From positions 1-40,566 of the forward strand of contig NZ_VMNH01000033.1 of assembly GCF_007625115.1 (NCBI RefSeq): 40,566 nucleotides of DNA, given 5' to 3'. Position 1 is the stretch's first letter. Each line of letters starts with the position of its first letter. Shown here in pieces: positions 7,514-15,626 of this stretch. The stretch is from Sedimenticola selenatireducens (GTDB lineage: Bacteria > Pseudomonadota > Gammaproteobacteria > Chromatiales > Chromatiaceae). Made by a program: the position numbers and the translations under genes. The notes under the pieces are model-generated. The model ran no database searches, was not told where the DNA came from, and worked only from the letters and a program-made list of their open reading frames with translations.

Positions 7514-7613
7514 TTTTCTCTCCGATCAATTCTGTGGACTATGATTGTCTGTTAATGGCACTATTAAAAGAGCCAAATTAGATAAAAGTATAGGGCCCAA
7601 GTTAGGAGGGCAG

Positions 7614-9089
7614 ATGTTGATTAATCTGGATGGCGAGGGCCCGCTGTATATGCAGCTTTATCGCGCCATTAAACAGCAGATCCTCTCCGGTCTTTTGAAC
7701 GAGGGTGAGAAATTACCCGCAACACGGAGTTTGGCTGATCAACTGGCTATCTCGCGCAATGTGGTGATGCTTGGATACGACCAGCTGAAAGCTGAAGGCT
7801 ACGTTATCGGAGGTTACGGCGGGGGAACTAGGGTGGTTCGGCGTCTTCCAGATGAGCGACTGCAAACGGTTAGATCGGAAAAGCGTTCTATTCAAGTAAG
7901 GTCTGAACCCGCGGCATTATCAGAGCAGGCGCAAATAGCGTTGGCCTACTGGCGGGCCAGACCGCAGCTGTCATACCAGAGTGATACGCCGCTACTCTAT
8001 GATTTCAGATACGGGGATATCGATGTTGATCCGCAATCCATCAAGATCTGGAAGCAGTTGAGTAGTCGATTGTTTGATCACAGGGTTCATCAATACGGAG
8101 ATCCCCAAGGCGATCTTCTTTTGCGTGAGCAGGTGGCCGATTACGTCAATCGCAGCAGAGGATGTCACTGCAGTGCGGATCAGATAGCGATTGTGAATGG
8201 TTCGCAACAGGCGCTGGATATTATTGCGCGCATGTTCATATCACCGGGTGATTCGGTCATCGTGGAAGAGCCAGGCTATCAGGCCGCGAAGGCGGTGTTT
8301 CAAGCAGCAGGTGCCACGGTGTTACCGAATGCTGTAGATACCGATGGCATGCAGACTGAACGCTTGTCCAAGCTAAACAGCAAGGCGCGGTTGATCTATG
8401 TAACACCCTCCCATCAGTTCCCTACAGGTTCAATTCTCTCGCTGTCACGACGTTTAGCCCTGCTGGAATGGGCTGATCAGCAACAGGGTTATATTGTTGA
8501 AGATGACTACGACAGTGAGTTTCGTTTTGAAGGACGGCCTATTGCGGCGCTCCAAGGTTTGGATGAAAGTGCTAGAACGCTCTACATTGGTACTTTTTCC
8601 AAGGTGCTGTTTCCTGCGTTAAGAATTGGCTATGTGATCTTGCCACATCATCTTGTTGAAACTTTCATTGCACTACGCTGGCACTCAGATCGTCATACCA
8701 ACACACATCAGCAACGTGTATTGGCGGAATTTATTGGAGCAGGCCACTACGAACGTCATTTGAGACGAATGCGTAAACGGTATGAGATTAGAAGACGGTT
8801 ATTGATTGAAAACCTGTCACGTTGTTTTGGTGAGGCGATTGAGTTGCACGGCATCAATGCGGGGCTGCACCTTATGCTGGTGTTTAAGGATCAGTCGTTA
8901 ATGAAAAAAGAGCAGCAGTTTTTTACTGAGGCACGCGCTGCTGGGTTAGGGATCTATCCTGTTTCACCGCTCTATCAAGTTGCACCTGATCGTTTAGGAT
9001 TGTTGATGGGTTATGGCGGCATTGACGAAGAGGCGATAGAACCTGGAATCGCTTTGCTCAAGCGTGTGACAGCACCTTTTCTATCCTAG
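7614..9089 (+). CDS. MocR-subfamily (GntR/aminotransferase) transcriptional regulator
   Basis: In 491 residues an N-terminal GntR winged helix (about 10-75: LYMQLYRAIKQQIL, LPATRSLADQLAISRN) is joined to a class I aminotransferase-like domain. The latter has VNGSQQALDI, EEPGYQAA, EDDYDSEFRF and GTFSK, with PLP-binding Lys330. MocR proteins sense PLP or a PLP adduct; PdxR is the best-known member. I chose the ATG at 7614 because AGGAGG stands 4 nt upstream and because MLINLDGEGPLY is a usual N-terminus. An in-frame start at 7545 would add 23 unsupported residues. The likely target is the divergent split-barrel gene, with the operator in 7514-7613, and possibly itself. Confidence 0.88.
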   Translation: MLINLDGEGPLYMQLYRAIKQQILSGLLNEGEKLPATRSLADQLAISRNVVMLGYDQLKAEGYVIGGYGGGTRVVRRLPDERLQTVRSEKRSIQVRSEPAALSEQAQIALAYWRARPQLSYQSDTPLLYDFRYGDIDVDPQSIKIWKQLSSRLFDHRVHQYGDPQGDLLLREQVADYVNRSRGCHCSADQIAIVNGSQQALDIIARMFISPGDSVIVEEPGYQAAKAVFQAAGATVLPNAVDTDGMQTERLSKLNSKARLIYVTPSHQFPTGSILSLSRRLALLEWADQQQGYIVEDDYDSEFRFEGRPIAALQGLDESARTLYIGTFSKVLFPALRIGYVILPHHLVETFIALRWHSDRHTNTHQQRVLAEFIGAGHYERHLRRMRKRYEIRRRLLIENLSRCFGEAIELHGINAGLHLMLVFKDQSLMKKEQQFFTEARAAGLGIYPVSPLYQVAPDRLGLLMGYGGIDEEAIEPGIALLKRVTAPFLS

Positions 9090-9146
9090 AGAAAAATACA
9101 GTACCAGTGTTATGGTGTATCTAAAGTCAATCAACGGGGATGAATT

Positions 9147-9587
9147 ATGACAAGCCACTTTCTACTTTCACTGGTCGCGGTTGTCGGTGGCATTGCTGTA
9201 GCACTGCAGGCGCAGCTGATGGGATTGCTCGATAGACAACTAGGTACTGTCGAGAGTGTGTTCATCACCTATGGCAGTGGCGGGTTGCTCATCGGATTGA
9301 TCATTTTGTTTATGCGTGGTGGTAATCTCACACTGTGGCATAGTGTTCCCTGGTATGCCTTATTCTCGGGTGTGATTGGCTTGGTGATTGTGGCCGCCAT
9401 TGGCTTCAGTGCACCCCGATTAGGTTTAGTGACAGCCTTTACCATTATGGTTGCAGCGCAGTTTATTGTGGGTGCTTTTCTTGATCACTATGGTTTTCTC
9501 GGTGCAGAAGTGAGGCAACTCAATCTGGAGAAAATAGCGGGGATGCTGACGGTACTGGTTGGCGTCTGGCTAACTGTTCGCAGTTAA
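9147..9587 (+). CDS. DMT-family membrane protein, YdcZ/DUF606 type
   Basis: A 146-residue integral membrane protein with about four to five hydrophobic helices. It has LSLVAVVGGIAVALQAQLMG at the N-terminus, a small-residue-rich YGSGGLLIGLII and a final GMLTVLVGVWLTV helix. This matches the short DUF606 (YdcZ) branch of the drug/metabolite transporter superfamily, which works as homo- or heterodimers. GGGGATGAATT lies just before the ATG. It follows the MocR gene by 57 bp in the same direction and could be part of the same regulon. Substrate is unknown. Confidence 0.78.
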   Translation: MTSHFLLSLVAVVGGIAVALQAQLMGLLDRQLGTVESVFITYGSGGLLIGLIILFMRGGNLTLWHSVPWYALFSGVIGLVIVAAIGFSAPRLGLVTAFTIMVAAQFIVGAFLDHYGFLGAEVRQLNLEKIAGMLTVLVGVWLTVRS

Positions 9588-9726
9588 AGCGTATGATGAT
9601 TTGCAATGCCCGATGGTCAGTCTGAAATATAATGAATCCAAGCAAGGTCTATTATCTATAGAGCGATATGTTTGAATCCACAGGGTTCAGTATGGGCGCT
9701 GATTATTCAATATAAGAGTTCGTGTA

Positions 9727-10674
9727 ATGTCCCGATCTCCACACTATCTATTGATGATAATGGTTACAGGATGGGCCTATTTGGCACAGCCTAGTACAGG
9801 CCATGCTGTACGTAAGGGCGATTTTGAACTCTCACCTGACACCTCCGCCATCCCGATTGAAGAGATTCACTCCGGTGGACCACCCAAGGATGGTATTCCT
9901 TCTATCGATAAGCCCGTGTTTTTAACACCCGATAAAAGTTCGCAGCAAGATCAGGATCGGATACTGGGTTTGATGTGGAATGGTGTCGCCAAGGCCTATC
10001 CGATTAATATTATGAACTGGCATGAGATCGTTAATGATCAGTTTGGGAAAGAGCCTGTAGTAATTACCTATTGTCCCTTGTGCGGGAGCGGCGTGGCCTT
10101 CGAGGCGCAAGTGGGTGATGAGACGCTTCAATTTGGTGTCTCTGGTCTGCTTTATAACAGTGATGTTCTGCTCTACGATCGAAAAACTGAGTCGCTGTGG
10201 TCGCAACTGCTCTCACGGGCTGTGACGGGGAAGATGAAGGGCACACGCCTGAAGGTGTTGCCACTGATGGTGACCACATGGGCTGAGTGGAAACAGCTCT
10301 ATCCGGAAACGGTGGTCTTATCCCGTGATACAGGACATTTCAGGGATTATGATAGAGATCCTTATGCAGGTTATGAAACCAGTCAAGGTATCTATTTTCC
10401 TGTCAGCAAGAAAGATCCCCGTTACCACCCCAAAGAGCAGGTCCTTGGGTTGGAGATCAATGGTCAATTCAAGGCCTATCCATTGGCAGAGCTGAGTCTA
10501 ACCAAGGGCAAGTTAAAGGATGAGTTTGCTGGGCAGGTGTTGAGGATTGAATATAATCCTGCCAGTCAGAGTGCGCGCTTCTATGATCTTGAAGGCACCG
10601 AGCTTGCGGTAATCCGTACCTTCTGGTTTGCATGGTATGCCTTCCATCCAGAAACAGCGGTCTATAAGCCCTGA
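9727..10674 (+). CDS. DUF3179-family exported protein
   Basis: 315 residues. A signal peptide (about 1-27, ending STGHA) leads into a DUF3179 domain with IHSGGPPKDGIPSID, GLMWNGVAKAYPINIMNWHEIVND and the hallmark TYCPLCGSGVAFEAQ with two cysteines. The C-terminal half repeats the theme (VLGLEINGQFKAYPLAELS). The family is widespread in marine and sulfur bacteria, but its activity is unknown. The CPLCG motif could bind metal or serve redox chemistry. It stands alone after a 139-bp gap and is convergent with the TauD-type gene. Confidence 0.82.
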   Translation: MSRSPHYLLMIMVTGWAYLAQPSTGHAVRKGDFELSPDTSAIPIEEIHSGGPPKDGIPSIDKPVFLTPDKSSQQDQDRILGLMWNGVAKAYPINIMNWHEIVNDQFGKEPVVITYCPLCGSGVAFEAQVGDETLQFGVSGLLYNSDVLLYDRKTESLWSQLLSRAVTGKMKGTRLKVLPLMVTTWAEWKQLYPETVVLSRDTGHFRDYDRDPYAGYETSQGIYFPVSKKDPRYHPKEQVLGLEINGQFKAYPLAELSLTKGKLKDEFAGQVLRIEYNPASQSARFYDLEGTELAVIRTFWFAWYAFHPETAVYKP

Positions 10675-10686
10675 TATTTCCGCTGT

Positions 10687-11610
10687 TTAAATGTATTGCT
10701 CGATACCAGTCCCTTTGAGTCGATCATAATAACGGGCACGATAGAGGTGGCGAACACCTTGTTCGTCATCAGTAAATGCAGTCCGATCATGCAGGATGTT
10801 ATTGCTGATTAAACCCATGCCGGCTTCCAGCCTCCCGCGAAATATATAGGGCGAATCACTGTGCAGGATTTCGCTTAGGGCATCCAGTGCCTGACGTGTT
10901 AATGGGTCTTCGGACCAGATGACATGCCGTGTGCGAATGGTGTAACGCATGTGCAGGTTCCCGCACGGCATGATGGAGAACACGGGGCCGGTCTCTTCTT
11001 GGCGGGCAACTTCACCCTGATTCATCCGTGGCGGTATGGTCATCACCTCTGGCCCCATAAGCGCCGAGATAAAACTGGGGTCGCGATCTCTCAGTAGGAT
11101 ATAAGCGATCTCGTGGTCGAGTAGGGCATTCTCTCCCCCCTTACCGGCACTCTCAACACAATGTAGAAGTAAGGAATGGATCTGCTGTTCAGGCCGATTG
11201 TAATAACCGTCGGTGTGCCATTTGATCGCACGATTAGAGTAGGGGATATATTGTTGCCGGACACCCTCGGCGGCCACTTTCAATGATGTCAGGCCCGTAT
11301 CATCTGACAACCAGTTGTGGTTGAGTTCGCGTGCACCAAACTGTCTTCCCAGTGCAAGCGGAATTTCAGGATCGGGATCGGAACCTGTTTCACTGATGTA
11401 GATTGCCATGTTGGCTTTTTGCACGCGGGTTTGAATGGCGGCGTATTCTTCGGATGTCAGATGCCTGGGATCTTTGACCGATACCAGTAACTGCTCGATG
11501 GTGGTGGGGTAATTGGCCAGTTTCTGTTTGCGCCAGGCTTGGTAAGTGGCCTCATCCTCAAGATGAAAGGGGGTTTGGATTGGATCTGAAGAGCGCGCAG
11601 AATGAGGCAT
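10687..11610 (-). CDS. TauD/TfdA-family Fe(II)/2-oxoglutarate dioxygenase
   Basis: A 307-residue cupin-type dioxygenase. The iron ligands are H132-x-D134 in KWHTDGYY and the distal H274 in NNILHDRTAF, with Arg in HLYRARYYDRL for 2-oxoglutarate. Unlike sulfonate-specific TauD it has an N-terminal extension (1-60), and the HTDGYYN segment resembles the general TauD group. The substrate cannot be read from sequence. The gene ends 12 nt from the convergent DUF3179 gene. Upstream, 155 bp of AT-rich DNA separates it from the pterin dehydratase gene on the same strand. An adjacent Lrp-type regulator hints at amino-acid-related control. Confidence 0.83.
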   Translation of the reverse strand: MPHSARSSDPIQTPFHLEDEATYQAWRKQKLANYPTTIEQLLVSVKDPRHLTSEEYAAIQTRVQKANMAIYISETGSDPDPEIPLALGRQFGARELNHNWLSDDTGLTSLKVAAEGVRQQYIPYSNRAIKWHTDGYYNRPEQQIHSLLLHCVESAGKGGENALLDHEIAYILLRDRDPSFISALMGPEVMTIPPRMNQGEVARQEETGPVFSIMPCGNLHMRYTIRTRHVIWSEDPLTRQALDALSEILHSDSPYIFRGRLEAGMGLISNNILHDRTAFTDDEQGVRHLYRARYYDRLKGTGIEQYI

Positions 11611-11765
11611 GAGCTACAACCGTGAATGTGTAATGTGCATAAAATATTAGCAATTACTAAACAACCGCGCCAATGCAAAACAATAATGGAGCAATTAATA
11701 GTTTAATAATGTAAATTATTCAATTGCATAAGAATAATAATTAATGTGAATTATAGGTTAAGTAT

Positions 11766-12119
11766 TCATTCTAACGCATCAATTTTTGCGGCACAAATGA
11801 AATCATTTTCACTCAGCCCTCCAATGGTGTGGGTGCTGTACCTGACCTGACAACGATTATAATTGACGATCAGTTCCGGGTGATGGTCCTGTCGGTTTGC
11901 GATCCAGGCAACGGCATTTACGAATGCCATTGTCTGATAATAGTCCTTGAACTTAAATGTTCGCGAAATCTCTTTTGCTGATGAGGCTAGCACCCAGTCA
12001 GCATTCAGTTGAACCAAGAACGCCTTACATTGTGTAGCGGTAAGCATGGCTGTTGCAGTAGTGCAGGCAAGGCATTGGCGCTCATTTAGCGCTGTTGTTG
12101 ATTGAATACGTTGAGTCAT
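11766..12119 (-). CDS. phhB: 4a-hydroxytetrahydrobiopterin dehydratase (pterin-4a-carbinolamine dehydratase)
   Basis: 117 residues, the usual length of the PCD/DCoH family. The catalytic signature is plain: FVNAVAWIANRQDHHPELIV with the paired His, then YNRCQVRYSTHTIGGLSENDF. The enzyme regenerates the pterin cofactor oxidised by aromatic amino acid hydroxylases. No phenylalanine hydroxylase gene is in the window. The N-terminal 20 residues (QSTTALNERQCLACTTATA) carry a short CLAC motif. It is divergent from an Lrp-type regulator, with 151 bp between the starts. Confidence 0.88.
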   Translation of the reverse strand: MTQRIQSTTALNERQCLACTTATAMLTATQCKAFLVQLNADWVLASSAKEISRTFKFKDYYQTMAFVNAVAWIANRQDHHPELIVNYNRCQVRYSTHTIGGLSENDFICAAKIDALE

Positions 12120-12270
12120 GCCGTCTCCAGAAGATAGCGCACAAACCTATCGTGCAACGGGGTTACAGAGAGTATGGCGTAAAATTCGCCAGCCGTGTTT
12201 ACCGATAGATTGGGTGCATCGGCAATAAGGAAAGGTTGCGTCTAGTGGAGAAAATGGGGTAGAAACCGCT

Positions 12271-12738
12271 ATGGATCTAGATAAACTCGATAAGAAGATT
12301 CTCACGCTGCTTCAGACCGACTCTTGTCTGACCAATAATGAGTTGGCAGAGAAAGTGGGACTATCTCCATCGCCTTGCTGGAGGCGGGTAAAGCGTCTGG
12401 AAGAGGAGGGGATTATCACCTCTCGGGTAACCTTGCTCTCTCCGGCTTCTGTGGGATTGCATGTCTTTGCCTATGCATTGGTGTCGCTCGAAAATCACAA
12501 TAGTGAAACACTGGCGGCATTTGATCGCTTTGTACAAGAGTCCGATCAGGTTTTGGAATGTAGCTCAATGAGTGGCAGTTATGACTATCTTTTAAAGATT
12601 GTCAGCCACAGCATGGATGACTATGAATTATTACTGAGTGGACAGCTACTGAAGTTGAAAGGTGTTCGATCAGTCAATACCAGCTTTGTCCTGAGCCAGA
12701 AGAAAACAACCACCGCCTTGCCCTTGAACTATATCTAG
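12271..12738 (+). CDS. Lrp/AsnC-family transcriptional regulator
   Basis: 155 residues. An N-terminal helix-turn-helix (LDKKILTLLQTDSCLTNNELAEKVGLSPSPCWRRVKRLEEEGII) is followed by the RAM/AsnC ligand-binding domain (about 65-150) with the oligomerising GSYDYLLKI segment. Such proteins sense amino acids and form octamers. GGGGTAG precedes the ATG. It is divergent from the pterin dehydratase, and the 151-bp interval between them is the likely operator; TGGCG and CGCCA around a 7-nt spacer (about 12175-12191) lies in it. Likely targets are itself and phhB or the downstream dioxygenase. Confidence 0.9.
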   Translation: MDLDKLDKKILTLLQTDSCLTNNELAEKVGLSPSPCWRRVKRLEEEGIITSRVTLLSPASVGLHVFAYALVSLENHNSETLAAFDRFVQESDQVLECSSMSGSYDYLLKIVSHSMDDYELLLSGQLLKLKGVRSVNTSFVLSQKKTTTALPLNYI

Positions 12739-12739
12739 C

Positions 12740-13555
12740 TCAGTTGCTGATCATGCTGAGTGTGATCTCCCCGATATTTGGATGAATACGTTTGCTGTAT
12801 TCGCGGGTAATGCGCTTGACGTAGTTCTGTGTTTCACGATAGGGCGGAATGCCACTGTAACTTTCAACAGCACCTTCCCCTGCATTGTATGCAGCAAGTA
12901 CTAAACTTACCTCTCCCTCAAAGCGCTGAACCAGCCATTGAAGATAAGCCATTCCGCCATGCATATTCTCAGCAGGATTCCAGCTGTCATTGACACCAAA
13001 TCGGCGTGCTGTGGCAGGGATTAGCTGCATCAGTCCTCGGGCATCCTTGTGTGAATGGGCCTTTACATTAAAGTCAGATTCAGCCGCGATGACTGCCAAA
13101 ACCAGCCCGGGTTCCAATCCATATTCCGGTGCCCAGAGTTTTACCCAGGCCTCTATCTGTTGGCGATTGGGCTGACGGTTGTCGCTCAAACTACTGCAAT
13201 TGGGATCATTCTTTGGGGTTACGTCGGCAAAAATATTCAACATACGCTCAGCAATGGGGTCCCCGACTTCGGCTGCTCGGCTAAACCATCCCGCCGCTAC
13301 AGCTGGATCTTGTGCCACGCCGCGTTTGTTAAAGTACATCCATCCCAAATCATAATAGGCGTCCTGATTACCCAGATCGGCTGCCATGCAGTAGAGTCGG
13401 AAGGCTTTCTGGTAATCCTGATTAACACCGCGACCATGCTCGTACTGAATCGCAAGATTGCGCAGATGCACCTTATCAATGCGTTGCTCTGCCAGGAGTG
13501 TCAGCGGCAGCAGCATGAACAATAGTAAAAGGTTACGTAAGTTTGACGCGTACAT
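12740..13555 (-). CDS. lytic transglycosylase (SLT) with Sel1-like repeats
   Basis: 271 residues. A signal peptide (about 1-22, LLLLFMLLPLTLLAEQ) is followed by two Sel1/TPR-like repeats (about 33-105: YEHGRGVNQDYQKAFRLYCMAADLG and its echo). A C-terminal SLT domain (about 140-255) has catalytic Glu159 in VIAAESDF, then GLMQLIPATA and AAYNAGEGAV. It cleaves peptidoglycan in the periplasm with 1,6-anhydro product formation. The Sel1 repeats likely bind a protein partner. It is convergent with the Lrp gene (1 nt apart) and has its own promoter region at 13556-13698. Confidence 0.88.
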   Translation of the reverse strand: MYASNLRNLLLLFMLLPLTLLAEQRIDKVHLRNLAIQYEHGRGVNQDYQKAFRLYCMAADLGNQDAYYDLGWMYFNKRGVAQDPAVAAGWFSRAAEVGDPIAERMLNIFADVTPKNDPNCSSLSDNRQPNRQQIEAWVKLWAPEYGLEPGLVLAVIAAESDFNVKAHSHKDARGLMQLIPATARRFGVNDSWNPAENMHGGMAYLQWLVQRFEGEVSLVLAAYNAGEGAVESYSGIPPYRETQNYVKRITREYSKRIHPNIGEITLSMISN

Positions 13556-13698
13556 GTTTAGTTGCCAGAGCGGTAATTTCCGTTATGCCAGCAATTAATG
13601 TTCCACTAATATAAATCGTTAGTTAATACAATAAGATAGAATCAGATGTGAAGAGGTGATAATGGTTGGGTGTAAAATTACTCGACAGCGGTTAATTC

Positions 13699-14526
13699 TT
13701 ATTCATGAACTACAAGTACATCGCATGTGCTTCCATTAATAACTTGCTGGGCTTTTTTACCATGCAGCACACAGAGCCCCTTAAATTTATGGGAACCTAT
13801 GACGACCAGGTCTGCATTATGTTCAGTTGCAAAAACACACACGGCTCGGCCAACCGATTCCTTCGTGACCAATACCTCTTTTTCAATCTCGATCCCTTCA
13901 ATGACTGCGGTAAAGGCGTCAAGACCGCGAAGACGTAATTTCTTGATCTTCTCTTCACTGTCTCCCTTGTCGGGGTCAAACAGCTCCACCACGTTCAGTA
14001 GAGAGAGTCGAGATTGGAAGCGCTTAGCCGTTCTGACGGCCTTGTAGATCGTCATTAGACCCTGATCATTTAAATCGGCGGCAACCACGATATGCTGGTA
14101 ATCACGTGGTGGCGCAGTGGGTGAATAGCGGTGTGAATGAACGATCAGGGCATCGCAATCACCGTGATCACAGCTCTCTTTACTGCTTTTAATGAGTAAC
14201 GGGGCAAGTTCCGAATAAACTTTGTCATCCAGTACGATCAGATCACCACTCACTTCATTCGCGAGATTGATGAGTTCAAGCCAGTTGCCTTGTGCACTTT
14301 TAGTACCGGTGATTTCGGCATGGCCGGTGGTCAGTTGGTTAATAATATCAGTACTGGTTTGCTCAGAAACAGAATCTTGTTTAGTCGTGATGACATTCGC
14401 CAACGTTACTTCACTGTTTAGTTTAGCCGCAACATTGACTGCACGAATGACTGCCGGCTGATTGGCTGCACTGGGGGTTAATGCGGCAACAATACTGTGG
14501 TAACCAACGGATTGCTTAGAAGTCAT
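13699..14526 (-). CDS. tandem universal stress protein (UspA family)
   Basis: 275 residues containing two Usp folds. The second (about 140-275) ends with GSHKFKGLCVLHGKKAQQVINGSTCDVLVVHE, close to the ATP-binding G-x2-G-x9-G-(S/T) pattern. The first half is more degenerate. I place the start at 14526 because AGGTGAT lies a few bases upstream and the Usp strand begins soon after (HSIVAALTP). A TTG at 14589 would add 21 residues of little Usp character. It follows the DUF364 gene by 84 bp on the same strand, so they may be co-transcribed. Confidence 0.8.
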   Translation of the reverse strand: MTSKQSVGYHSIVAALTPSAANQPAVIRAVNVAAKLNSEVTLANVITTKQDSVSEQTSTDIINQLTTGHAEITGTKSAQGNWLELINLANEVSGDLIVLDDKVYSELAPLLIKSSKESCDHGDCDALIVHSHRYSPTAPPRDYQHIVVAADLNDQGLMTIYKAVRTAKRFQSRLSLLNVVELFDPDKGDSEEKIKKLRLRGLDAFTAVIEGIEIEKEVLVTKESVGRAVCVFATEHNADLVVIGSHKFKGLCVLHGKKAQQVINGSTCDVLVVHE

Positions 14527-14610
14527 GCAGTTATCACCTAGGATATTGAAGACAGGGTAAGGATAATGGGGATTGGCCTTCGAATACAACCTCCATGATT
14601 ACCGCTAGCC

Positions 14611-15441
14611 TTAATCAATGTGCTGTAGAAGGGATGCCAGACCTGGATAGATATCCTGGGTCAATTGGTATTTACGCCCGGCTGAACCCCAAGATTCACC
14701 CTGTGACATAGCCAATTTAAGCGCATCCAGATTATCGACAATAAACCCACCGGTAGAGTGGATGCCCAGATCAAACAGAATGTCAGGTAGTCCGCTGGCA
14801 CTGGGTCCAATAAGATTGATTTTTGCCGGATCTTTGGCGGCATGAACGATGGATTCAATGGTATTGTTGATTAAGGTTGATGCGGTGCACAGGATGTAAT
14901 CACAATCGGCAAGTGCTTCAGGTGTTGTGTAGAGTTTTAGGGAGAGTTCTGGGGGAACACGCTCCGGTTGTTGTTCAATAACCGTGACTTTTTTTCCCTG
15001 CTTAATATAGCGTTCGATGAGTGGGCGAAAAAAACCGACCATGCCTATATGGCTGTCGGAAATGTTGCTGTCGGATCTTTTTTCAAGGGCTGACGGATTA
15101 AAACCGGCCCTTCGCATAATGTGTTGGCTGATGGCATTGAAAGCACCCAGGGCGAGTGCACTGGCAGGGATGTTGATACCATCCAGTTTCTGGGCAATCT
15201 GGAGTGGTGTGACACCAATACATTGCTGTCGTTGGCCATGCAGCCATTCAAGCGTGTTGTCCAGACAGGTATAAAATGGGCCTGCACTGCCATCTTCAAG
15301 TATCACGAATCCAAAGTTATCCTTGATGTCATCTTCATTCGATTCGTCTACTGCGGGTAATAAAATTTCCTTAATAACAGGCGGTGAGATGGCTTGCTCA
15401 ATCTGCTTGATGAGTTGATGATATTGATTAAGGGATGACAT
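14611..15441 (-). CDS. DUF364 (putative heavy-metal chelation) protein
   Basis: 276 residues. The C-terminal half (about 130-270) shows the DUF364 Rossmann-like core: HIGMVGFFRPLIERYIKQG, VTVIEQQPE, ADCDYILCTASTLINNT and the GPSASGLPDILFDLGI motif. The N-terminal half has a DUF4213-like part (PFYTCLDNTLEWLHG). The family is linked by domain naming to metal chelation and nitrogenase-cofactor-like neighbourhoods, but no activity is proven. An ATG at 15441 gives the usual family length. It lies upstream of the stress protein gene on the same strand and is divergent from pepD, sharing a 185-bp regulatory interval. Confidence 0.75.
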   Translation of the reverse strand: MSSLNQYHQLIKQIEQAISPPVIKEILLPAVDESNEDDIKDNFGFVILEDGSAGPFYTCLDNTLEWLHGQRQQCIGVTPLQIAQKLDGINIPASALALGAFNAISQHIMRRAGFNPSALEKRSDSNISDSHIGMVGFFRPLIERYIKQGKKVTVIEQQPERVPPELSLKLYTTPEALADCDYILCTASTLINNTIESIVHAAKDPAKINLIGPSASGLPDILFDLGIHSTGGFIVDNLDALKLAMSQGESWGSAGRKYQLTQDIYPGLASLLQHID

Positions 15442-15577
15442 AGATAAGACTCTGGTTATTCATTGGTTTATCGATCGCTTTTATATTCAGCGTCTCGGGT
15501 GGTGACTCTATACCCTGTGTTTTTTTGTTCTTCTTGACTGCAGGATAATAGTAATTATTGGGTAACGATCCTAGCGG

Positions 15578-15610
15578 TACTATTAGTTATTGCCAATAGC
15601 GCTAATAGTA
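15578..15610. promoter_or_regulatory. 9-bp inverted repeat upstream of pepD
   Basis: TACTATTAG (15578-15586) and CTAATAGTA (15602-15610) form perfect arms around a 15-nt spacer. A related AATAGTAATTATT lies at about 15547-15559. The right arm ends 16 bp before the pepD ATG, which lacks a clear ribosome binding site. It may be an operator in the DUF364/pepD divergent region or an RNA hairpin that affects pepD translation. Confidence 0.4.
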
Positions 15611-15626
15611 TCTACTCTGATTCGCC

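Noticed and set aside
7545-7613. Longer start for the MocR regulator
   Set aside because: The extra 23 residues lie in the promoter interval, and AGGAGG fits the ATG at 7614.
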